Assembly: GCA_030530525.1 (NCBI GenBank)
Contig: JAUMUT010000007.1
Location: forward strand, 1 to 64,000
Direction of reading: 5' to 3'
Source of the DNA: Capnocytophaga sp.
GTDB lineage: Bacteria > Bacteroidota > Bacteroidia > Flavobacteriales > Flavobacteriaceae
Length of the DNA: 64,000 bases
Shown: piece after piece, positions 10,187-20,457 of the stretch
How the letters are laid out: each line of letters begins with the position of its first letter
Numbering within the stretch: the first letter of the stretch is position 1
Position numbers and translations under genes: made by a program
Notes under the pieces: generated by a model
Told to the model about the DNA's origin: nothing
Databases searched by the model: none
The model's input: only the letters and a program-made list of their open reading frames with translations

Positions 10187-11047
10187 TTAATTGATAGCTT
10201 CTACAACAACAGTTTCATCTTTAAGAAGTTTTCGCAAAATTCCCTCTATACCATTTTTCAAGGTTCTGTTAGAGGATGGGCAACCGCTACACGCTCCTTG
10301 TAGTTGTACTTTTACCTTATTTTCTTCTTTGTCATAACTTACAAACTGAATATTGCCGCCATCACTTGCCACCGCTGGTTTTACAAATTTATCCAAAATA
10401 CTAACTATTTTCATAGACATTATATCCTTCGGAAGCGGAGGTTTGGGCAATTCTTGTTCTATTACAATCGGATTTCCATTCATCACATATTGCCGAATAA
10501 ACTCCCGAAGTTCCATTATTATTTCGTCCCACATTATCCTCTTTTGGCGCATAATAGAAACATAATTATTATCCAAAAACACCTCTTTTACATAAGGAAA
10601 ATTAAATAACGCTTTTGCCAACGGAGAAGTTTCAGCTTCTTCTACATTTTTAAATTCATATACTTGGCTTACCAATTTTTTATTAGCAACAAATTTCATT
10701 GCCATTGGGTTGGGCGTACTTTCTGCATAAACCGTAACAGGCACTTTTCTAAATTGCTCAGGCTCAATAACCAAAGGCTTTTCTGCCAATATATATTCTT
10801 CTATGTGCTTTGCTACTTTTTTGTCATATTCCTTCCAATCTACCGTAGGGCTTTCCAACGCTATAAAATTAGCCGAAACAAAAGCTGTTCTTATAAAAGG
10901 ATATTCTTCAAAAAGCTCTTGCATTAAAGGAGAATTACTCTTATCCGATTCTTGCGTATATTCATAACTTCCTCGTACCAAAAACTTAGATATTTCTATT
11001 TTTATGATAGCAGGATTATTCGTATGCTTTACTTCAAATGTTATCAT
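10187..11047 (-). CDS. Nfu-type iron-sulfur cluster carrier with two N-terminal Nfu_N domains
   Basis: 286 residues. Two Nfu_N-like units come first (about residues 5-85 and 105-195, the second opening with STPNPMAMKF), followed by the NifU C-terminal domain with the cluster-binding C253-x-x-C256 in GACSGCPSS. Proteins of this family receive assembled Fe-S clusters and hand them to client enzymes in the cytoplasm. Aconitase and the Fe-S membrane protein encoded nearby are plausible clients, though that link is inference. It is the first gene of a two-gene unit with the permease that starts three bases after its stop. Confidence 0.92.
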   Translation of the reverse strand: MITFEVKHTNNPAIIKIEISKFLVRGSYEYTQESDKSNSPLMQELFEEYPFIRTAFVSANFIALESPTVDWKEYDKKVAKHIEEYILAEKPLVIEPEQFRKVPVTVYAESTPNPMAMKFVANKKLVSQVYEFKNVEEAETSPLAKALFNFPYVKEVFLDNNYVSIMRQKRIMWDEIIMELREFIRQYVMNGNPIVIEQELPKPPLPKDIMSMKIVSILDKFVKPAVASDGGNIQFVSYDKEENKVKVQLQGACSGCPSSNRTLKNGIEGILRKLLKDETVVVEAIN

Positions 11048-11067
11048 TATATATTTCTTTAAAAATG

Positions 11068-11075
11068 CAAAGGTA
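11068..11075 (-). promoter_or_regulatory. Likely -7 box for nfu-permease unit
   Basis: Minus-strand TACCTTTG, 20 bases upstream of the nfu start. No clear TTG at the -33 spacing. Confidence 0.45.
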
Positions 11076-11329
11076 AAAAAATTCTTTGAATTGGCTTCAT
11101 TTTATTTCTATTATATCCAACTTCTATAATTTTAACATTTTCTTTGTTTTACCACTAAAAATCTTCTTTTTATAAACTATCTTTTTTCTATTATTTTAAA
11201 TTACCCAACAAAAAACACACACATTACGCTAAAAAACAAAAAAACACCCGTCAAAATCGTTTTTTATATTTTTTATTTCCAAAAAGAAATAAAATTAAAC
11301 TTTTTTTAAGTTCTTTTTATAAATTTCCT

Positions 11330-11337
11330 TATCTTTG
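11330..11337 (+). promoter_or_regulatory. Likely -7 box for the M13 peptidase gene
   Basis: TATCTTTG matches TAnnTTTG exactly. The -33 region is T-rich but has no TTG. Confidence 0.45.
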
Positions 11338-11517
11338 CAAGGTCTTTATTTCACTATTTTATTTTTCATTAACAAAATAAAAATATGCCATCTTTTCTTC
11401 CTAATATATTTTATTACGGCTTTCCTGCTGTTCTTTTATCCAACATAGGAAAAAACGTAAAAAAAACATTATCTCTACCTCTTACTATCAGTATTAAATA
11501 ATTAAATTTTTTATATA

Positions 11518-13575
11518 ATGGGAAAAATAACTAAAAATGCCATTCTTTTTTCCTCAATGGGCTTACTTATAGCCTGCGGAAACTCAAAAAAAACGATAAG
11601 TACAATGAAAGAAACAACCAATCTTCCAGAAAAAGGCATAGACCTTTCTGCGATGGACACCAGTGTGCGTCCGCAAGATGATTTTTACAACTACGTTAAT
11701 GGTGGTTGGGCAAAAACTGCTCAAATTCCGTCCGATAAACCCACTTGGGGTGCTTTCCATATCCTAAGAGAAAACACCGATGAGAATTGTTTGCTCATTT
11801 TAGACAATCTTTTAAAGGAAAATTACCCAAAAGGTACAGAAGGACAAAAAATTAAAGACCTTTATGAGTCTTTTATCAATTGGAAACAACGAAATGAAGC
11901 AGGTTTAAAGCCTATTCAAGCCAATTTATCTGAAATTGATGCTATAAAAACCCTTTCCGACCTACAAAATTACTTAGAAAAAGCTACAAAACAAGGAGAA
12001 AACCCTATTTGTGCTTGGGGAGTGTATGCAGATATGAAAGATTCTAACAGCAATACCGTATATTTAGGCAATTTTAGCATAGGTATGGGGCGCGATTACT
12101 ACCAAAAAGAAAGCGAAAGCAATACCGAAGCTCTAAATAAATACCAAGAATACGTAACTAACATCTTTAAAATCCTTAAAGAGAATAACGCAGAGCAAAA
12201 AGCTAAGCAAATCGTTGATTTTGAAAAAAGTATCGCTAAATTAATGCTTACCAATGAAGAAGATAGAGACCCTAACCTAAGCTATAACCCACAAACAATG
12301 GACGAACTTAGCAAATTGGTGAAAAATATCAATCTTCCTAAGTATTTAAAGAATGTTGGCGTTAATACAGACAAAGTTGTTATCTCCGAAATACGTTTGT
12401 ACAAAGAATATGACAAATTTATCAACCAAAAAAATCTTCCTTTAATAAAAGATTACCTAAAATATCAATTAGTTACCGATAATTCTTCTACTCTTAACCA
12501 AGAGTTAGACCAACTTTCGTTTGATTTCTATAACAAATACCTTCAAGGACAGCAAGAACAACGCCCTATGAACAAAAGAGCATTGTCTGTCGTTAATAGA
12601 ATATTAGGAGAAGCCTTCGGAAAGCTATATGTAGAGAAATATTTCCCTGCAAAAGCAAAAGAAGAGATGGTTACTCTTGTAGATTACCTAAAAAAGAGCT
12701 TCGCTCAACATATTAAAGACTTAAATTGGATGTCTGACGCTACAAAAGACAAAGCTATTGCCAAATTAAACAAATTTGTAGTAAAAGTTGGCTATCCTGA
12801 CAAGTGGGAAGACTATTCTAAGCTAAATATTGAACAAAATGCGGTATATTATGACAATCTACAACATATAACCGAATGGAGATACCAAAAAAATTTAGAA
12901 AAAATAGGACAAAAAGTAGATAAAACCAAATGGGGAATGTCGCCACAAACCGTAAATGCGTATTATAACCCGCTTTATAATGAAATTGTATTCCCCGCAG
13001 CCATACTTCAACCTCCTTTTTTCAATTTTGAAGCCGATGCAGCCGTAAATTTTGGCGGAATTGGAGCAGTTATTGGGCACGAAATGACACACGGATTTGA
13101 TGATAGCGGAGCTGAATTTGATGGAGACGGAAATTTACAGAATTGGTGGTCTCCTGCTGACAAAGAAAACTTCCAGAAAGTAACAAAAGCCCTTGCGGAA
13201 CAGTTTGATAAGTACGAACCTGTCAAAGGAATATTTGTTAATGGTACTTTTACCAGTGGTGAAAACATTGCTGACCTTGGTGGGGTAAATATTGCCTTTG
13301 ATGCTCTACAAATGTACTTAAATGACCACGGAAAAGTAGGAAAAATTAGCAATCTTACACAAGACCAACGCTTTTTTATCTCTTGGGCTACCGTTTGGAG
13401 AACACTTTCTACCGAAAAATATTTAACTAATCAGGTAAAAACAGACCCTCACACACCAGGATACTTCCGTGCTTTCGGTCCTTTGGTAAATGTAGATGCT
13501 TGGTATAAAGCATTTGACGTCAAAGAAGGAGATAAATTATATAAAAAACCAGAAGATAGAATAAAAATCTGGTAA
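11518..13575 (+). CDS. pepO: Secreted M13 (neprilysin/PepO-type) zinc metallopeptidase, lipoprotein
   Basis: 685 residues. The N-terminus MGKITKNAILF...LIACG is a lipoprotein signal with the lipid-modified Cys at residue 20, so the enzyme is likely anchored in the cell envelope. The body is the M13 N-terminal domain followed by the catalytic domain. The zinc motif HEMTH lies at 521-525 (E522 catalytic), and the third ligand is E582 in ENIADLGG. The end KKPEDRIKIW is the usual M13 C-terminus, although family members more often end in W after a Cys-containing motif. Length is normal for bacterial PepO. The enzyme cleaves short peptides in the envelope. It is monocistronic, with a clear terminator directly downstream. 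Confidence 0.95.
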   Translation: MGKITKNAILFSSMGLLIACGNSKKTISTMKETTNLPEKGIDLSAMDTSVRPQDDFYNYVNGGWAKTAQIPSDKPTWGAFHILRENTDENCLLILDNLLKENYPKGTEGQKIKDLYESFINWKQRNEAGLKPIQANLSEIDAIKTLSDLQNYLEKATKQGENPICAWGVYADMKDSNSNTVYLGNFSIGMGRDYYQKESESNTEALNKYQEYVTNIFKILKENNAEQKAKQIVDFEKSIAKLMLTNEEDRDPNLSYNPQTMDELSKLVKNINLPKYLKNVGVNTDKVVISEIRLYKEYDKFINQKNLPLIKDYLKYQLVTDNSSTLNQELDQLSFDFYNKYLQGQQEQRPMNKRALSVVNRILGEAFGKLYVEKYFPAKAKEEMVTLVDYLKKSFAQHIKDLNWMSDATKDKAIAKLNKFVVKVGYPDKWEDYSKLNIEQNAVYYDNLQHITEWRYQKNLEKIGQKVDKTKWGMSPQTVNAYYNPLYNEIVFPAAILQPPFFNFEADAAVNFGGIGAVIGHEMTHGFDDSGAEFDGDGNLQNWWSPADKENFQKVTKALAEQFDKYEPVKGIFVNGTFTSGENIADLGGVNIAFDALQMYLNDHGKVGKISNLTQDQRFFISWATVWRTLSTEKYLTNQVKTDPHTPGYFRAFGPLVNVDAWYKAFDVKEGDKLYKKPEDRIKIW

Positions 13576-13594
13576 TGTTTTGTTCTTTCATAGA

Positions 13595-13624
13595 AGAGTC
13601 TCAGAAATGAGGCTCTTTTTTTAT
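13595..13624 (+). terminator. Rho-independent terminator after the M13 peptidase gene
   Basis: Nine-base stem AGAGTCTCA/TGAGGCTCT (one G-T pair) with a GAAA loop, followed directly by a run of T. Confidence 0.85.
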
Positions 13625-14042
13625 GTAAATACTTATCTATCTATATTAAAATTAAAAATATCTCAACAAAAACACCATATTCACGAATAAAAATTAAATA
13701 TACACTATTAAATACAAATTATTTTCAATAAACAAACAAAATCATTTTATAAAAATAAAATATTGTAGTAAAAAAACATAACTTTTAGTATAAAATAAAT
13801 AAAATTACCTATTAAATATAAAATATTCTATAATAAAGATGTTATATAAAATAATAAATATTTTCATCATAATATAAAAAAGATACCACAAAATAAACAA
13901 TTTTATTATATAAATAATAAAAAGTAACACGTTAAAATATATTATTATCTATATTATTATAAAAATGAATACCAATATATATCATTTTTTATAATTAAAA
14001 TATATTGTTTTGTTATTTTCCTTCAAAAGATATACCAAAAAA
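13625..14042. other. Extremely AT-rich spacer
   Basis: About 420 bases of nearly pure A/T between the terminators of two convergent genes. I see no coding frame, no promoter with both boxes and no repeat worth naming. Confidence 0.5.
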
Positions 14043-14078
14043 AATAAGGATAAGTAAATAAAATTACCTATCCTTATT
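14037..14078 (-). terminator. Terminator of the aconitase gene
   Basis: Ten-base stem 14043-14052/14069-14078 (AATAAGGATA/TATCCTTATT) with further inner pairing. Read on the minus strand it is followed by a run of eight T (14037-14044). Confidence 0.75.
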
Positions 14079-14096
14079 ATTATATATAAAATTACG

Positions 14097-16361
14097 TTAT
14101 TTTTGAGAAGAAGCTATCAAATTTAATGCGCTACCTGCTTTAAACCATTCTATTTGGCTTTCATTATAGGTATGATTTGCTTTAATAACATCTATATTTC
14201 CATCAGAATGTAGAATCTCAATGGTTAAAGGTCGGTTCGGTGCAAATTCAGTTAAATCCACAAAGTTAAAAGTATCGTCCTCACGTATTAAATCATAATC
14301 ATTCTCGTTAGAAAATGTCAAAGCGAGCATTCCTTGCTTTTTAAGATTGGTTTCGTGGATACGCGCAAAGGATTTAACAAGGACAGCGCGTGCTCCAAGA
14401 TGACGAGGCTGCATTGCAGCGTGCTCCCGCGACGAACCTTCTCCATAATTGTGGTCTCCAACAATAATAGTAGGCACTCCAGCACGCTTATACTCTCTTT
14501 GAGTATCAGGAACGCCTGCATATTGCCCTGTTAGCTGACTTTTTACTTTGTTCGTTTCGCCATTAAATGCATTCACGGCACCAATAAGCGTGTTATTTGC
14601 TATATTATCCAAATGCCCACGAAAACGAAGCCAAGGACCCGCCATTGAAATATGGTCAGTGGTACATTTTCCTTTCGCCTTAATGAGTAATTTTGCCCCA
14701 ACGATGTTTTTTCCGTCCCAAGCCTCAAAAGGATTTAGGAGTTGCAACCTTTCTGAATCAGGACGCACGATAACTTGCACGTCTTTACCATCTTGAGCAG
14801 GCGCAATGTAGCCATTATCTTTCACATCAAAGCCCAAAGGAGGAAGTTCGTAGCCTTTTGGTTCGTCTAGCATTACTTCTTTTCCTTCTTCATTGGTTAA
14901 TTTATCTGTAATTGGGTTAAAATCTAATCGTCCTGCGATAGAAATAGCCGTAACAAGCTCCGGAGAACCTACAAATGCAAGTGTATTAGGGTTACCATCG
15001 GCACGTTTTGCAAAATTTCGGTTAAAAGAATGAACAATGGTGTTTTTTTCTTGCTTATCGGCACCTTCTCTGTCCCACATTCCTATACAAGGACCACAAG
15101 CGTTAGCAAAAACGGTAGCACCTATCTCGTGAAGAGTGTCAATAAGTCCATCACGTTCAATAGTGTAACGAACTTGCTCAGAACCAGGTGTAATAGTGAA
15201 TTTTGCTTTGGTTTTTAGCTTCTTATCCTTTACTTGACGAGCCAAAGATGCTGCCCGAGAAATATCCTCATACGAAGAATTGGTACAAGAGCCTATTAAA
15301 CCAACCTGAACCTCCAAAGGCCAACCATTTTCTAAGGCTTTTTGCTTCATTTCAGATATTGGAGTAGCCAAATCTGGTGAAAAAGGACCATTTAAATAAG
15401 GTTCCAAAGCAGAAAGATCTATTTCTATTACTTTATCATAGTATAATTCAGGATTTTCATACACTTCTGGGTCTGCTTGAAGGTATTTTTTTACTTTATT
15501 TGCTTCATTTGCCACATCTTCTCGCCCTGTTGCTCTAAGATAACGCTCCATTGACTCATCATAAGCAAAAGTAGAAGTAGTAGCCCCCACTTCTGCGCCC
15601 ATATTACAAATTGTTCCTTTTCCTGTACAAGAAAGCGAGGTTGCTCCTTCACCAAAATACTCAATAATAGCTCCTGTACCTCCTTTTACGGTAAGAATTC
15701 CTGCCAATTTGAGAATAATATCCTTAGGAGCCACCCAACCAGAGAGCTTTCCTTTAAGATTAACGCCTATTATCTTCGGAAATTTCAATTCCCACGGCAT
15801 TCCTGCCATAACATCAACGGCATCGGCACCACCTACACCAATGGCAAGCATTCCTAACCCACCAGCATTAGGCGTATGCGAGTCTGTACCAATCATCATT
15901 CCACCAGGGAAAGCATAATTTTCAAGAACCACTTGGTGAATAATTCCTGCTCCTGGCTTCCAGAAACCTATCCCATATTTATTAGAAATAGATTGAAGAA
16001 AATCAAAAACTTCGTTGCTGTTTTGCTTTGCGCGTTGCAAATCTTGGTCTGCACCTACTTTCGCTTGAATAAGGTGATCACAATGCACCGTTGTAGGTAC
16101 GGCAACTTTTTCTTTGCCTGCGTGCATAAATTGTAACAAAGCCATTTGTGCCGTAGCATCTTGGCAAGCTATTCTATCGGGAGCAAAATCTACATAATCT
16201 TTCGCTCGTTCAAAAATTTGAGTTGGCTCACCTTCCCAAAGATGAGCATATAATATTTTTTCGGTAAGAGTAAGTGGTTTTTGCTTTAATTTTCTTGCTC
16301 TATCCACTCTCTCAGCTACACGCGCATACACGCCTTTAATCATTTCTATGTCAAATGCCAT
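14097..16361 (-). CDS. acn: Aconitate hydratase, mitochondrial-type
   Basis: 754 residues. It interconverts citrate and isocitrate in the TCA cycle in the cytoplasm, using a [4Fe-4S] cluster. The cluster ligands are visible as C359 ([10 protein letters not shown]) and C422/C425 ([11 protein letters not shown]), spaced as in mitochondrial aconitase. The substrate-site segment [15 protein letters not shown] and the C-terminal swivel domain with [12 protein letters not shown] are also present. It is the only TCA enzyme in the window. It is transcribed divergently from the MCE gene and ends in its own terminator. Confidence 0.97.
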   Translation of the reverse strand: MAFDIEMIKGVYARVAERVDRARKLKQKPLTLTEKILYAHLWEGEPTQIFERAKDYVDFAPDRIACQDATAQMALLQFMHAGKEKVAVPTTVHCDHLIQAKVGADQDLQRAKQNSNEVFDFLQSISNKYGIGFWKPGAGIIHQVVLENYAFPGGMMIGTDSHTPNAGGLGMLAIGVGGADAVDVMAGMPWELKFPKIIGVNLKGKLSGWVAPKDIILKLAGILTVKGGTGAIIEYFGEGATSLSCTGKGTICNMGAEVGATTSTFAYDESMERYLRATGREDVANEANKVKKYLQADPEVYENPELYYDKVIEIDLSALEPYLNGPFSPDLATPISEMKQKALENGWPLEVQVGLIGSCTNSSYEDISRAASLARQVKDKKLKTKAKFTITPGSEQVRYTIERDGLIDTLHEIGATVFANACGPCIGMWDREGADKQEKNTIVHSFNRNFAKRADGNPNTLAFVGSPELVTAISIAGRLDFNPITDKLTNEEGKEVMLDEPKGYELPPLGFDVKDNGYIAPAQDGKDVQVIVRPDSERLQLLNPFEAWDGKNIVGAKLLIKAKGKCTTDHISMAGPWLRFRGHLDNIANNTLIGAVNAFNGETNKVKSQLTGQYAGVPDTQREYKRAGVPTIIVGDHNYGEGSSREHAAMQPRHLGARAVLVKSFARIHETNLKKQGMLALTFSNENDYDLIREDDTFNFVDLTEFAPNRPLTIEILHSDGNIDVIKANHTYNESQIEWFKAGSALNLIASSQK

Positions 16362-16579
16362 AACGAATAATTTTTTAGTTTTAAGATGTGGCTAAATTAC
16401 AATATTAAAATGACATAATAAATTTTTTTTACTATTTTTTTTAATTTATTTTCTTATTTTTAAGCATTATTAATAATATTGCTGTTTAAATACTGATATA
16501 TATCATATTTGTATTTAATTTTTTGTTAAACATTTTTTTCTATTTTGTAGTAAAATTTTTATATTTTAGCATCTTTGAG

Positions 16580-16609
16580 TTGGCAATTCAAATAATTTAT
16601 GTACATTTG
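16580..16609 (+). promoter_or_regulatory. Promoter of the MCE/MlaD gene
   Basis: TTG at 16580-16582 and TACATTTG at 16602-16609, spaced 19 bases. The GTG start follows 33 bases later. Confidence 0.7.
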
Positions 16610-16641
16610 CACCAATTTTTAACTTCTTAAAAGTAAAAACA

Positions 16642-17628
16642 GTGAAATTATCAAAAGAAGCGAAAACAGCTATTATTATTCTTTTAGGGGTAGGATGTTT
16701 TATTTTTGGGTTTAACTTCCTGAAATCTACGCCTATATTCAACACAGACAATGAATTTTATGCAAAATTCAAACACTCCGCAGGCTTGCAAGTAGGCTCT
16801 AATGTTACGGTTAATGGAGTAACCGTTGGGAATGTCCAAAAAATAAAAATTGACCCGCAAACAGCCGAAATTGTCGTTACTTTTTCTTGTAAAGATGAAT
16901 TTACATTCTCTGAAAATAGCAAAGCTGAAATTTATAGTAGTCTTTTAGGTACGGCTGGGCTACAAATTATCCCTGCGTTGGATAACGCACCGAATGCGAA
17001 GTCGGGCGATTTTCTTGTAGGAAATATCCAATCTAGTTTATTAGATGCTCTCGGCGCAAGTTTAGAACCCACTACCAAGAACCTCAACGAAACTCTTTCT
17101 TCGGCAAATGGTTTAATGGCTAACCTTTCCAACACTTTGGACGAAAAAGCCCAAAAAGACATTCAGCAAAGCTTACAAAACTTAAACGTAACTCTACAAA
17201 ATATGAACCAAGCCTCTGCAAGTTTAAATCATTTACTTGCACATAATAAAGGTTCTATCGAAAAATCATTAGCTAATGTACAAAACCTTACCGAAAACTT
17301 CTCCAAACTAAGTGAAGATATTAGCAAAATAGAGATTGCTAAACTAACTAACAACTTAGAATCTACACTCCACAAAGTAAATACCCTACTTAGCAACATA
17401 GAAAACGGAGACGGTACAATAAGCAAATTAATCAATGATAAAAAGCTATACAATAACCTACAAACAGCCTCTTCGGAGTTAGGCTTATTAATGGAAGATA
17501 TTCGTAAAAATCCTAAAAGATATGTACATATATCTATCTTTGGAGCTAATAATAAAAAATATGAAACCCCAAATTCTGTTGAGCCTTCCATATCTGAAAG
17601 AGCTGAATTATTACAACAAAGTAACTAA
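16642..17628 (+). CDS. MCE/MlaD-family membrane-anchored lipid transport protein
   Basis: 328 residues, starting at GTG 16642; no in-frame ATG occurs until deep in the protein, and the promoter sits just upstream. The N-terminal helix (about residues 8-26) anchors it in the inner membrane. The MCE domain follows (about 36-115, with AGLQVGSNVTVNGVTVG). The remainder is long alpha-helical sequence likely to form coiled coil. MlaD proteins form rings that pass phospholipids between membranes. No permease or ATPase partner (MlaE/MlaF) is adjacent here. In my recollection of other flavobacteria an MCE gene is commonly followed by Fe-S protein genes, as it is here. Confidence 0.9.
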   Translation: MKLSKEAKTAIIILLGVGCFIFGFNFLKSTPIFNTDNEFYAKFKHSAGLQVGSNVTVNGVTVGNVQKIKIDPQTAEIVVTFSCKDEFTFSENSKAEIYSSLLGTAGLQIIPALDNAPNAKSGDFLVGNIQSSLLDALGASLEPTTKNLNETLSSANGLMANLSNTLDEKAQKDIQQSLQNLNVTLQNMNQASASLNHLLAHNKGSIEKSLANVQNLTENFSKLSEDISKIEIAKLTNNLESTLHKVNTLLSNIENGDGTISKLINDKKLYNNLQTASSELGLLMEDIRKNPKRYVHISIFGANNKKYETPNSVEPSISERAELLQQSN

Positions 17629-17684
17629 TTTCTTTCATAAAAAGTAAAGAATTACTACTTATAACGAACATAACATTTTTTTTC

Positions 17685-17721
17685 AAGGAGAAATTTCTAT
17701 ATATAAAAGAAATTTCTCCTT
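17685..17721 (+). terminator. Strong hairpin after the MCE gene
   Basis: A perfect 14-base stem (AAGGAGAAATTTCT with its complement at 17708-17721) and a nine-base loop. No T-run follows on the plus strand, so it may act as an attenuator, an mRNA 3' end or a processing site. Confidence 0.5.
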
Positions 17722-17787
17722 CGTATTACATATACAACAACTATTATTTATATTCATTTTTTGTAAAAACACTTTATACCATAAATA

Positions 17788-19107
17788 ATGCTTTCCATTC
17801 TACCAAATATTTTATTTGTTTTACTTTGCTGTATTGGCATCGGTTTTTTTGTTAAAAATGTACAAAAGCTCCTTCGTAATATCCGCTTAGCACAACCTGT
17901 AAATACATCGGGTAACCAAAAAGAACGCTGGAAACGAATGGCACTTTTATCCCTTGGGCAAACTAAACTAACTATCCGACCTATTGCAGGATTGCTTCAC
18001 ATCTTCGTATATTTAGGCTTTATTATCATTAATATAGAAATCATTGAAATACTTATAGATGGTATTTTCGGAACACATCGTGTTTTTAGAGTTTTAGGAA
18101 ATTTTTATAATTTCTTAATAGGAAGTTTTGAAATTTTAGCAATTTTAGTTATTTTAAGCGTTATTATATTCTGGATTCGTAGAAATTTAATACAACTACA
18201 ACGTTTCCAAAAGAAAGAATTAAACGGCAAACCCAAAAACGATGCAAATATTATTCTTTATGCCGAATTTATAATGATGAGCCTCTTCCTCCTTATGAAT
18301 GCTGCCGATTTTAAACTGCAAACACTCGGCGTGCATTCGTATCCCATTGCAGGAAGTTTCCCCATCAGTCAGTACCTCTCCCCTATTCTACCGAACAATA
18401 TATTCACCCTTATTGGTATAGAAAGAATTTCGTGGTGGCTTCACATCACAGGTATTTTTATATTTATGAATTATTTGTTTTATTCCAAACACTTGCATAT
18501 ATTACTCGCTTTCCCTTATACGTATTACTCCAACGTGCAGCCAAAAGGCGAATTAAACAATTTAGATAGCGTAACGAAGGAAGTAAAAGCAATGCTTGAC
18601 CCAAATAATGATCCATTCGCTGTGGTAGATAACGAAAATGAAACACCAACATTCGGAGCATCTGATGTATTTAATTTATCGCAAACACAAATACTCGGAG
18701 CCTATGCTTGTACCGAATGCGGAAGATGTACAGATGAATGCCCTGCTAACTTAACAGGAAAACTTTTATCGCCACGTAAAATAATGATGGATACTCGCGA
18801 CCGCACCGAAGAAATAGGAAGCAACATAGATAAGAATGGTGCATTTATTGACGATAATAAAAAATTATTAGATAATTATATCTCTCGCGAAGAAATTTGG
18901 GCTTGCACCACCTGTAATGCTTGTGTAGAAGCCTGCCCTATGGAAATCAACCCTTTATCCATTATCATTGATTTGCGAAGATATTTAGTTATGGAAGAAT
19001 CTTCTTCGCCTGCTTCTTTAACTAAAATGATGACAAATATAGAAAATACAAATTCCCCTTGGGCATACAACCCACAAGAAAGAACCAATGTATTTAAAGA
19101 AATTTAA
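17788..19107 (+). CDS. Membrane-bound (Fe-S)-binding oxidoreductase, HdrC-like with NarI-like membrane part
   Basis: 439 residues. The N-terminal half holds about five hydrophobic helices of the kind that carry heme b in NarI-type subunits. The C-terminal half is ferredoxin-like with two [4Fe-4S] motifs: C308-x2-C311-x2-C314-x3-C318 and C373-x2-C376-x2-C379-x3-C383, each closed by Pro. This suggests quinone-linked electron transfer. Related proteins are usually encoded next to a CCG-domain (HdrB-like) partner; none is present here, and AT-rich repeats and a methylase gene follow instead. Substrate unknown. Confidence 0.88.
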   Translation: MLSILPNILFVLLCCIGIGFFVKNVQKLLRNIRLAQPVNTSGNQKERWKRMALLSLGQTKLTIRPIAGLLHIFVYLGFIIINIEIIEILIDGIFGTHRVFRVLGNFYNFLIGSFEILAILVILSVIIFWIRRNLIQLQRFQKKELNGKPKNDANIILYAEFIMMSLFLLMNAADFKLQTLGVHSYPIAGSFPISQYLSPILPNNIFTLIGIERISWWLHITGIFIFMNYLFYSKHLHILLAFPYTYYSNVQPKGELNNLDSVTKEVKAMLDPNNDPFAVVDNENETPTFGASDVFNLSQTQILGAYACTECGRCTDECPANLTGKLLSPRKIMMDTRDRTEEIGSNIDKNGAFIDDNKKLLDNYISREEIWACTTCNACVEACPMEINPLSIIIDLRRYLVMEESSSPASLTKMMTNIENTNSPWAYNPQERTNVFKEI

Positions 19108-19138
19108 ATATAAAATATATTTCAACTATTTAAAATAA

Positions 19139-19157
19139 AATATTTTTATTTATTTAC
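19139..19157 (+). repeat. Short repeat, left copy
   Basis: Shares ATTTTTATTTATTTACA with a stretch at about 20671-20689 on the other side of the methylase gene. Low complexity, so chance similarity is possible. Confidence 0.35.
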
Positions 19158-19173
19158 ACTAATATTTTAAACA

Positions 19174-19230
19174 AAATAAAGTATTTTAAATACAAAGCAA
19201 GTATAAACAATTCAACTTACTATTATTTTT
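19174..19230 (+). repeat. AT-rich direct repeat, copy A
   Basis: About 57 bases containing TATTTTAAATACAAAGCAAG then TATAAACAATTCAACTTA. It matches copy B (20540-20596) at roughly 50 of 57 positions by eye. Confidence 0.6.
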
Positions 19231-19256
19231 AATTAAAAACAAGTTAAATATATTCA

Positions 19257-19297
19257 AAATAAAATATTTTAAACACAAAACAAACACAAATATTTCT
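19257..19297 (+). repeat. AT-rich direct repeat, copy D (partial)
   Basis: Contains AATATTTTAAACACAAAACA, nearly the same as the start of copy C; it diverges after about 30 bases. Confidence 0.5.
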
Positions 19298-19407
19298 ATT
19301 TAGAAATATTTTAAAAAGTTTATACTTTAAAACAATAAAAAATAATATATTTTTAATTAATTTACGATTTAAACAACTAAATTTACACTATTTTTAATTT
19401 ATACAGA

Positions 19408-20313
19408 ATGAAAAATAACAAAAATCATATAAAGCCTTTTATAAAATGGGCTGGTGGAAAAACACAACTTATTCCTTATATTAAAAACATATTTCCTGAT
19501 AATTTTTCTTCTGAAAAATACACTTATATAGAGCCTTTTGTTGGTAGTGGTGCTTTACTTTTTTATATTTTAAAGAATTATGATAATATACAAAAAGTAG
19601 TTATTAATGATATTAATATACATCTTATTAATGTTTATAAAACCATACAAAATAAACCTTATGAATTATTGTATTTTTTAAATTTATTTCAGCAAGAGTT
19701 TCATTCTATTGAAAATTTAGAAATAAAAAAAGAATACTATACAAAACAACGTAATTTATACAACACCTTTAATAATGATATTATTTTACAATCTGCTTTG
19801 TTTATTTTTTTGAATAAAACGTGTTTTAACGGATTGTATCGTGTAAATAAAAAAGGAGAATTTAACGTACCTATCGGAAGTTATAAAAAACCTATAATAT
19901 ATGAAAGGGAAAATATTTTAGCCGTTAGCAATGTTTTACAAAATACAGAAATATTATGCGGAGATTTTGAAAATACTTTATCTTTCGCTAATGGAAATAC
20001 TATGTTTTATTTAGATCCTCCGTACAAACCCCTTTCGCAAACTGCAAATTTTACATCTTATGCAAAAGAAGGGTTTGACGATAAAGAGCAAATAAGATTG
20101 CGTAATTTTTGTATTAAATTAAATGAACTTCATTATTATTGGATATTAAGCAATTCGGATATAAAAAACATTGATGAAAATAATCTATTTTTTGATGATT
20201 TGTATGCTAATTTTATTATTCAGAGAGTAGAAGCAAAGCGAAGTATTAACTCTAATGCAGAGAAAAGAGGAAAAATAACCGAATTATTAATAAATAATTA
20301 CAAAACTATTTAA
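19408..20313 (+). CDS. DNA adenine N6-methyltransferase, D12 class (Dam/DpnM-like)
   Basis: 301 residues. Motifs appear in the order of alpha-class adenine methylases: FIKWAGGKTQL (residues 9-19, AdoMet-binding motif X), YIEPFVGSGALLF (motif I) and the catalytic D203-P-P-Y206 (motif IV). D12 enzymes typically methylate the adenine of GATC, so a Dam-like specificity is the likely guess. No restriction endonuclease gene is nearby, so it appears to be an orphan methylase. It is isolated by about 300 and 435 bases of near-pure AT with related repeats on both sides, and its own base composition is very low in GC. These point to a separate origin from the flanking genes. Confidence 0.9.
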   Translation: MKNNKNHIKPFIKWAGGKTQLIPYIKNIFPDNFSSEKYTYIEPFVGSGALLFYILKNYDNIQKVVINDINIHLINVYKTIQNKPYELLYFLNLFQQEFHSIENLEIKKEYYTKQRNLYNTFNNDIILQSALFIFLNKTCFNGLYRVNKKGEFNVPIGSYKKPIIYERENILAVSNVLQNTEILCGDFENTLSFANGNTMFYLDPPYKPLSQTANFTSYAKEGFDDKEQIRLRNFCIKLNELHYYWILSNSDIKNIDENNLFFDDLYANFIIQRVEAKRSINSNAEKRGKITELLINNYKTI

Positions 20314-20457
20314 TTATATGATTTTATAAAAAATATTTTTAAACTATATTTATTTTTCCATTTTTTACTACACCTTTAAATATACTTCTTTAAAAAAATT
20401 AGGATTACCTATGCCTGAATAATAATTTTAATTAATTACACACATAATCTATATAAA

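Larger units (their letters stand above)
11048..11517. other. Intergenic region between nfu and the M13 peptidase gene
   Basis: About 470 AT-rich bases with divergent promoters. The nfu -7 box is at 11068-11075. A rightward -7 box TATCTTTG at 11330-11337 would give the peptidase mRNA a leader of about 175 bases. That leader contains a small ORF (11384-11500, ATG to TAA, 38 codons, beginning MPSFLPNIFYYGF). I do not recognise it and cannot say that it is translated. Confidence 0.4.
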
